DNA of 11,115 nt from the NCBI GenBank assembly GCA_042573625.1, contig JBHPCZ010000109.1, forward strand, positions 1 through 11,115. The letters are read 5' to 3'. Every line of letters starts with the position of its first letter. The first letter of the stretch is position 1. The stretch is from JBHPCZ01 sp042573625. Lineage in GTDB: Bacteria > Desulfobacterota > Desulfobacteria > Desulfobacterales > UBA11574. Positions 6,362-11,115 of the stretch are shown one piece after another. The notes beneath the pieces were generated by a model. That model was not told the DNA's origin and did no database searches. It saw only the letters and a list, made by a program, of their open reading frames with translations. Made by a program: the position numbers and the translations under genes.

Positions 6362-8644
6362 CTACTTCAACCCGCTTTTTAGCAGCGCTTCTGCCAGGGG
6401 ACCTTGAAAGACCGGTTTTTTTTCGCGTTTTCGGTTTTTATCCAGTTTGGGCTTGCGGGGATGATTCTTTGGGGCTCCGAATTTGGGGGTGCTTTTATCG
6501 AGCGGATCAACGGCTTTTTTCATGGAAAGGGATATCCGGTTTCTATCCGCATCGATGTCGAGTACGGTTACGGTGACTTTTTGCTGAACCTTCACAATGT
6601 CAGCCGGATTTTTCACGAACCGGTCGGCCATCTGGCTGATATGAACGAGACCGTCCTGATGGACGCCGATATCCACGAATGCCCCGAATGCCGTTATGTT
6701 CGTCACGATACCGGGAAGCTGCATGCCTTTGCGCAGGTCATCGATTTTTTCGATGCCGTCGGCAAAAGAAAAAGCCTCGAATTTTTCTCTCGGGTCGCGC
6801 CCGGGCTTGGCCAGCTCGTCAAGGATGTCATTCAATGTGGGGATGCCGACGGCCGCCGTCACATAGCGAGGCACATCTATCTGGCTTCGCAACTCGGGTT
6901 TTTTCATCATGTCGGTGACGGTCATGCCCAGGTCCTTGGCCATGGCATCGACGATATCATAGCTTTCGGGGTGCACGGCGCTGGCATCGAGGGGGTTCTC
7001 GCCTTCCGTTATGCGCAGGAAACCTGCAGACTGCTCAAACGCCTTCGGCCCGAGACGCGGCACTTTCAGGAGTTCTTTCCTGTTCCGAAAGGGGCCGTTG
7101 GTATCGCGATGGATGACGATGTTTTTAGCAATCCCGGCATTCAGGCCTGATACATAGGTCAGGAGCTGGGCACTGGCCCTGTTCAGGTCGACGCCGACAT
7201 TGTTGACGCAGCTCATCACAACATCGTCGAGTGCCTGCTTGAGGGACGCCTGCTCGACATCGTGCTGGTACTGGCCGACACCGATGGATTTTGGATCGAT
7301 CTTTACGAGTTCTGCCAGCGGGTCCATCAACCGTCGTCCGATGGATACAGCCCCGCGTACGGTCAGGTCGTGATCCGGAAATTCTTCACGGGCCACTTTC
7401 GATGCAGAATACACCGATGCGCCACTTTCATTGACCATAATCACCTGAGCCATTCCCGGTGACAGGACCGCCTTGACAAAGGCCTCGGTCTCTCTACCCG
7501 CGGTTCCGTTTCCCACAGCAAGGGCTTCTATCTGAAACTGTTTGCACAGGGATTGTATTTTGGCGGTGTCCTCGAGTGCTTTTTTCTGCGACATGTGGGG
7601 AAAAATCGTATCGTGATGCAGGAGCGTTCCCTGGCGGTCCAGGCAGGCAACCTTGCACCCTGTTTTGAATCCCGGATCGATTCCCATTACGCGTTTGGCA
7701 CCCAATGGCGGTGACAGCAGCAGCTGTCGGAGGTTCTCCGCGAAAACCCGAATCGCTTCATTGTCTGCTCGCTCTTTCGTATACAGACGGGTTTCCGTTT
7801 CCATGGAATTAGACAGGAGTCGCTTGTATCCGTCAACGACAGCCAGTTTGACCTGAGCCGAATCTGCAGCATCACCTTTGACGAACAAATCTTCCAGTAT
7901 GGCGATGGCGTCTTCTTCCTCAGGCGAAATGTCCAGAATGAGAACGGTTTCCTTTTCACCACGCCGCATGGCCAGCATCCGATGAGACGGTACCTTGGCA
8001 GTCGGCTCTTCCCATTCAAAATAATCCTTGAACTTGGCGCCCTTTTCCTGCATGCCGACAACAACCCGGCTTTTTATCGTGGCCCGGGTAAAAAAGAGGT
8101 TCCGCAGCCGAAACCGCGCCTCATCGTTTTCATTGATGAATTCGGCGATAATGTCCCTGGCGCCGGCAAGGGCTTCCGCTATGGTTTCAACCTGTTTCTC
8201 GGGGTCGACGTAATGGATCGCCTCCTGGGATGGATCGATGCCTTTCTGTTCCAGAATCAGATGCGCCAGGGGTTCAAGACCTTTTTCCTTCGCGATGACA
8301 GCTCTTGTCCGCCGCTTCGGTTTGTAAGGCAAGTAGATATCTTCAAGCGCTGCCATGGTCTCCGCCTCGAAAACCTTTTGACGGAGTTCATCCGTCAGGT
8401 GCCCGTGCTTGTCGAGAGATTTCAGGATGGCCTCCTGCCTCTTGCGAAGATCCTGCAACTGGTTGAGCCGGTCCCGTATAGCCGTCACGGCAACTTCATC
8501 CAGACTTCCTGTGGCTTCTTTTCGATAGCGTGCGATAAACGGGATGGTAGATCCATCCGAGAGGAGCGCGGACACGTCGGCTACTTGTTGATCCCTGATG
8601 TTGAGTTCTTTTGCGATGGTGATGATGGATGTGTCGGGATGCAT
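6362..8644 (-). CDS. tex: Tex-like RNA-binding transcription accessory protein
   Basis: A 760-residue cytoplasmic protein of the Tex family (bacterial Spt6-like), which binds nucleic acid and influences transcription and RNA turnover. Domain order is complete: Tex N-terminal helical region (~1-190, with RYRKEATGSLDE at 39-50), YqgF/RNase H-like domain (~318-450, with GIDPGFKTGCK at 321-331, GNGTAGRET at 378-386, NESGASVYSAS at 405-415), GVGQYQHDV at 455-463 leading into helix-hairpin-helix segments (~470-545, including GPFRNRKELLKVPRLGPKAF), and an S1 domain (~640-709, with GIVTNITAFGAFVDIG). The tail (715-760) is strongly basic, likely adding RNA affinity. CAGGA precedes the ATG. It lies 125 bp downstream of typA on the same strand. 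No hairpin terminator is visible at its end. Long open frames on the opposite strand are coding shadows. Confidence 0.97.
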   Translation of the reverse strand: MHPDTSIITIAKELNIRDQQVADVSALLSDGSTIPFIARYRKEATGSLDEVAVTAIRDRLNQLQDLRKRQEAILKSLDKHGHLTDELRQKVFEAETMAALEDIYLPYKPKRRTRAVIAKEKGLEPLAHLILEQKGIDPSQEAIHYVDPEKQVETIAEALAGARDIIAEFINENDEARFRLRNLFFTRATIKSRVVVGMQEKGAKFKDYFEWEEPTAKVPSHRMLAMRRGEKETVLILDISPEEEDAIAILEDLFVKGDAADSAQVKLAVVDGYKRLLSNSMETETRLYTKERADNEAIRVFAENLRQLLLSPPLGAKRVMGIDPGFKTGCKVACLDRQGTLLHHDTIFPHMSQKKALEDTAKIQSLCKQFQIEALAVGNGTAGRETEAFVKAVLSPGMAQVIMVNESGASVYSASKVAREEFPDHDLTVRGAVSIGRRLMDPLAELVKIDPKSIGVGQYQHDVEQASLKQALDDVVMSCVNNVGVDLNRASAQLLTYVSGLNAGIAKNIVIHRDTNGPFRNRKELLKVPRLGPKAFEQSAGFLRITEGENPLDASAVHPESYDIVDAMAKDLGMTVTDMMKKPELRSQIDVPRYVTAAVGIPTLNDILDELAKPGRDPREKFEAFSFADGIEKIDDLRKGMQLPGIVTNITAFGAFVDIGVHQDGLVHISQMADRFVKNPADIVKVQQKVTVTVLDIDADRNRISLSMKKAVDPLDKSTPKFGAPKNHPRKPKLDKNRKREKKPVFQGPLAEALLKSGLK

Positions 8645-8676
8645 TGTTTCCTGTTCTTTCTGCCGGTTATGACGAC

Positions 8677-8702
8677 AACCTAACTATAACCTAATCTGAG
8701 CG
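8677..8702. repeat. Solo end of the palindromic repeat family, with two AACCTAA direct repeats
   Basis: AACTATAACCTAA (8682-8694) is identical to 381-393, and the next eight bases (TCTGAGCG against ATTGAGCG) differ at two, giving 19 of 21 matches with the left end of the repeat at 389. No inverted partner lies nearby, so this is a solo or decayed end. AACCTAA also occurs twice 11 bp apart (8677-8683 and 8688-8694), one helical turn, 33-50 bp before the tex start codon. That leaves open a protein-binding role. The sequence match is direct; function is unknown. Confidence 0.5.
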
Positions 8703-8769
8703 CTTTAACTTTTGGAAATGTTCAATTATCGGAAACCAGTGGTTTTGTAAAGGGGGAAGGGCGAAATGA

Positions 8770-10605
8770 TCACTTGTTTCTGACCGAGGTCGAAGCATGA
8801 CGCTTTGAGGCTGAAAGAACGGCTTTGCGCATCCGCAACGAGCGGGGGGTCACTTCCAGCAGTTCGTCTTCACGAATGAAGCTGATGGCAAATTCGAGTG
8901 TAACCGGCTTGATGGGGGTGGGGATAACGTTTTCGTCCTTTCCGGCGGCACGCATGTTGGAAAGCTTTTTTTCCTTGCAGGGGTTGACGTTGATGTCCTG
9001 GCTCCGGTTGTGCTCACCGATGATCATCCCCTCGTAGGTCGGGTCTCCCGGTTCGATGAGGAATCGCCCCCGGGGCTCGAGATTGAACAGTGCATAGGGT
9101 ACCGCCCTCCCGGTTCGGTCAGCAACAATGGACCCGGTAAAACGGCTGGAGCAGTCTCCCCTGTATTCGCCGTATCCGTCAAAAAGAAAGTTCAGGATAC
9201 CTGTGCCACGGGTATCGGTGAGAAACTCATCCCGGTAGCCAATCAAGCCCCTTGACGGGGCGGAAAATTCAATGCGTGCCCGACCGCTGCCGTTATTGAC
9301 CAGGTTGATCATTTTGCCTTTGCGGAGGGAGAGCTTTTCCACCACGATGCCGAGGAACGATGCTTCACAATCCACGAACAGTTTTTCCATGGGCTCCAGC
9401 TGTTTTCCATTCTCATACCGGAAGATGACCTCCGGCTGTCCCACGCAGAATTCATAGCCTTCGCGCCGCATGGTTTCAATCAAAATCGCAAGCTGAAACT
9501 CCCCTCTCCCTTTGACCAGAAAGCTGTCACGGTCACCGGTTTCAGCCATCTGGACCGCCACGTTGAGAAGCGTTTCCTTTACCAGCCGTTCACGGAGACG
9601 GCTGGACTGGACATATTTGCCCTCCTGGCCGCCGAATGGCGAAGTGTTGATCGAAAACTTCATGGAAACCGTCGGCTCATCGACCCGGATCCTGGGTAGT
9701 GCTTTGGGGTGCTGGTGATGGCAGATGGTGTCACCGATTTTGACATGTTCGATGCCGGCAATGACGACAATATCGCCGGGTTGGACTTCATCCACAGCGG
9801 TCAGTGCCATTCCTTCATAGATCTGAAGCTTGGAGACCTTTAACGGGATATTCCGCCCATTTTCCCCGATACAGACCAGGCTGTCGCGCGCGCGGGCGCT
9901 TCCATTGAATATTTTGCCCACTGCGAGTCTCCCCAGGTAATCAGAATAACTGAGATCTGAGACGCGCATTTGAAACGGTGCGCCGGGGTCGTAAGAGGGA
10001 CCGGGTATTTCCTGGATAATGGTGTCAAACAGCAGGTCCAGATTCCGACCTTCCTCATCCGGCTGTTTGATTGCGATGCCCTCACGGCCAATGGCATAAA
10101 CGAGCGGGAAGTCGATCTGTTCATCCGTGGCGTCCAGATCGATGAGGAGTTCGTAGATCTCGTCGAGAACCTCATGAGCGCGGGCATCCTGGCGATCGAT
10201 CTTGTTGATGACAACCACGATCTTCAGCCTTGCCGCCAGGGCTTTCTTGAGGACGAACCGGGTCTGCGGCAGGGGCCCTTCCGACGCGTCGACCAGCAGA
10301 ATGGCGCCGTCCGCCATGGAAAGGGCACGTTCGACTTCACCGCCGAAATCGGCATGACCGGGAGTGTCGATGATGTTGATTCGTACATCCTTCCAGATGA
10401 CCGAACAGTTTTTGGCCGCGATCGTGATGCCGCGTTCGCGCTCGAGATCCATGGTATCCATGAGTCTGTCGTCTAAAACCTGGCTGTCTCTGAAAAGGCC
10501 GCTTTGACGGAACATGGCGTCCACAAGGGTTGTTTTGCCATGATCGACATGGGCAATAATGGCAATATTTCTCAACCGGCTGTTTTGTTGAGATGTTGCT
10601 GGCAT
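8770..10605 (-). CDS. typA: Translational GTPase TypA/BipA
   Basis: A 611-residue ribosome-binding GTPase of the EF-G-like superfamily, implicated in ribosome assembly and stress or low-temperature growth. GTPase motifs: G1 AHVDHGKT at 18-25, G2 RGIT at 58-61, G3 DTPGH at 80-84, G4 NKID at 134-137. The G5 region reads VYAIGREGI (169-177), where the canonical serine-alanine is not obvious. Then follow the beta-barrel (~205-300), domain III with KGRGEFQLAILIETMRREG (365-383), domain V with SAPSRGLIGYRDEFLTDTRG (448-467), and the BipA-specific C-terminal domain (~485-600, with EPRGRFLIEPGDPTYEGMI-type sequence). The length is typical. AAGGGA sits 7 nt before the ATG. Only 25 bp separate the start codon from a palindromic element, so its promoter must lie within or beyond that element. 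tex follows on the same strand. Confidence 0.97.
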   Translation of the reverse strand: MPATSQQNSRLRNIAIIAHVDHGKTTLVDAMFRQSGLFRDSQVLDDRLMDTMDLERERGITIAAKNCSVIWKDVRINIIDTPGHADFGGEVERALSMADGAILLVDASEGPLPQTRFVLKKALAARLKIVVVINKIDRQDARAHEVLDEIYELLIDLDATDEQIDFPLVYAIGREGIAIKQPDEEGRNLDLLFDTIIQEIPGPSYDPGAPFQMRVSDLSYSDYLGRLAVGKIFNGSARARDSLVCIGENGRNIPLKVSKLQIYEGMALTAVDEVQPGDIVVIAGIEHVKIGDTICHHQHPKALPRIRVDEPTVSMKFSINTSPFGGQEGKYVQSSRLRERLVKETLLNVAVQMAETGDRDSFLVKGRGEFQLAILIETMRREGYEFCVGQPEVIFRYENGKQLEPMEKLFVDCEASFLGIVVEKLSLRKGKMINLVNNGSGRARIEFSAPSRGLIGYRDEFLTDTRGTGILNFLFDGYGEYRGDCSSRFTGSIVADRTGRAVPYALFNLEPRGRFLIEPGDPTYEGMIIGEHNRSQDINVNPCKEKKLSNMRAAGKDENVIPTPIKPVTLEFAISFIREDELLEVTPRSLRMRKAVLSASKRHASTSVRNK

Positions 10606-10630
10606 ATGTTATTCCCTTATCTTATTTTGC

Positions 10631-10781
10631 TACAAGCCATCTCAAAAATGCATCTGACGCCCAATTACGGTGTTGCGAGCCTCTTCAAAATACTCACATA
10701 CTCCCCCCCATGTATGCTGCGCTTTTTCATCGGCTCGCGCCTTGTCCTTGAACGTGATCTACATTTTTGAGATGGCTTGTA
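10631..10781. repeat. 151-bp palindromic MITE-like element next to the typA start
   Basis: The ends are perfect 20-bp inverted repeats: TACAAGCCATCTCAAAAATG at 10631-10650 and its complement at 10762-10781. Inner pairs share the same centre (~10706.5): GCGAGCC (10675-10681) with GGCTCGC (10732-10738), and CATAC (10697-10701) with GTATG (10712-10716) around a C7 run. The whole unit can fold into one long hairpin. TA at both outer edges would fit TA-target insertion of the IS630/mariner type, but a TA also belongs to the symmetric repeat, so this is not proof. No protein is encoded. It lies 25 bp upstream of typA and borders the terminator at 10792. Confidence 0.75.
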
Positions 10782-10791
10782 AAAAAAAATT

Positions 10792-10840
10792 AAAAAGCAT
10801 TACCGGGCACCGGTGGTGATCCGGTAATGCTTTTTATTGT
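10792..10840. terminator. Strong bidirectional rho-independent terminator
   Basis: AAAAAGCATTACCGG (10792-10806) pairs perfectly over 15 bp with CCGGTAATGCTTTTT (10821-10835). The 14-nt loop contains the palindrome CACCGGTG. On the plus strand the stem ends in TTTTTATTGTT; on the minus strand the A-run at 10781-10796 provides a long U-tract. It would stop transcripts from either side. It lies upstream of typA, so it probably closes a minus-strand gene beyond the window or insulates typA. Confidence 0.85.
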
Positions 10841-11115
10841 TAAACCGTATAAACTAGTGACGCGGGTCAATCTGGATATTTCGGGTTGATTCGTCTGATT
10901 CCTTTTATCCTGAAGATAAGGCTTTTCTTTCCGATTTCAAGGGGTCGTGAAATGGATGGGCCTGTTTACCGTGTTGGATGAAACGGGTAATGACGCCCAC
11001 GTGATATTGGGGACGTCCATAAGCAAGTAAATATACGTTCTTAATAGATAGTTGAGGGGCCGGGGAGTTTTTATCATAAAGCTTTATAAATTAGCGAAAT
11101 GGATGATCAGGTTTT
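10841..11115. other. Intergenic sequence without a convincing gene
   Basis: No frame on either strand gives a credible protein. The longest reading I followed (GTG near 10950 to TAA near 11030, about 28 codons) has no recognisable motif. ATTGGGGACGTCC (11006-11018), containing the palindrome GGACGTCC, is followed by two related units, ACGTCCATAA (11013-11022) and ACGTTCTTAA (11035-11044). These resemble sequences I associate with the borders of REP-associated transposase genes, but this is from memory only. A gene may begin past the window edge. Confidence 0.35.

Noticed and set aside
6404..8683. Long plus-strand open frames (248 and 233 codons) opposite tex
   Set aside because: They lie wholly or almost wholly antisense to a full-length, motif-complete tex gene, and their translations show no recognisable family.
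10619..10645. Outward promoter from the element into typA (TTGAGA, 15 bp, TAAGAT, minus strand)
   Set aside because: The predicted transcript would start after the AAGGGA ribosome site, leaving almost no leader, and the spacing is poor.
9970..10770. Plus-strand frames opposite and upstream of typA (168 and 88 codons)
   Set aside because: The first is a shadow of the typA GTPase domain; the second runs from typA antisense into the palindromic element and has no coherent protein character.
1..11115. A defence system, phage module or CRISPR array
   Set aside because: All substantial genes are accounted for by transport, stress and translation/transcription families, and no regularly spaced repeats are present.

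Overview
The window looks like chromosomal DNA from a Gram-negative, probably anaerobic proteobacterium of the Desulfobacterota (Desulfobacterales-like). This assignment is an inference. It rests on the TAXI-type TRAP transporter cluster with several paralogous binding proteins, a pRiA4b ORF-3-type remnant, and palindromic intergenic repeats of a kind I associate with that group. There is no rRNA, tRNA, CRISPR array or complete insertion sequence.

Left half (1-6083, all + strand): a TAXI-TRAP uptake locus. It starts with the 3' end of one TAXI solute-binding protein (SBP1, 1-293). A 446-bp gap follows, holding a 158-bp imperfect palindromic repeat and a promoter/operator-like site. Next come a complete TAXI binding protein (SBP2, 740-1723), a rho-independent terminator (1736-1770) and a fused 4TM/12TM TRAP permease with a periplasmic DUF3394/PDZ-like tail (1903-4482). 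After that lie a small UspA-fold protein (4609-5043) and a third, strongly diverged TAXI-like protein (SBP3, 5082-6083). SBP2 would capture a carboxylate-type solute in the periplasm and hand it to the ion-driven permease. The terminator between them would keep the binding protein in excess over the permease. SBP1 probably belongs to the same or an adjacent duplicated unit. Usp and SBP3 form a 38-bp-spaced pair, and both have lost family signature residues, which suggests a sensory or accessory role.

Right half (6137-10605, all - strand): the last 55 codons of a pRiA4b ORF-3-like gene survive as a remnant next to the 3' end of tex. tex encodes a 760-residue RNA-binding Tex/YqgF/S1 protein. 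Upstream of it lies typA/bipA, a ribosome-associated translational GTPase. The 125-bp gap between them carries a solo end of the repeat seen near 389 and two AACCTAA repeats 11 bp apart.

Right edge (10606-11115): a 151-bp near-perfectly symmetric palindromic element with 20-bp terminal inverted repeats and TA at both ends sits 25 bp from the typA start codon. A strong bidirectional terminator (15-bp stem) follows. The last 275 bp show no convincing gene.

The least ordinary features are the degenerate Usp-SBP3 pair, the two palindromic elements placed at gene starts, and the TATAAT/palindrome site abutting the first element. I see no defence system or other clearly new multi-gene machine.
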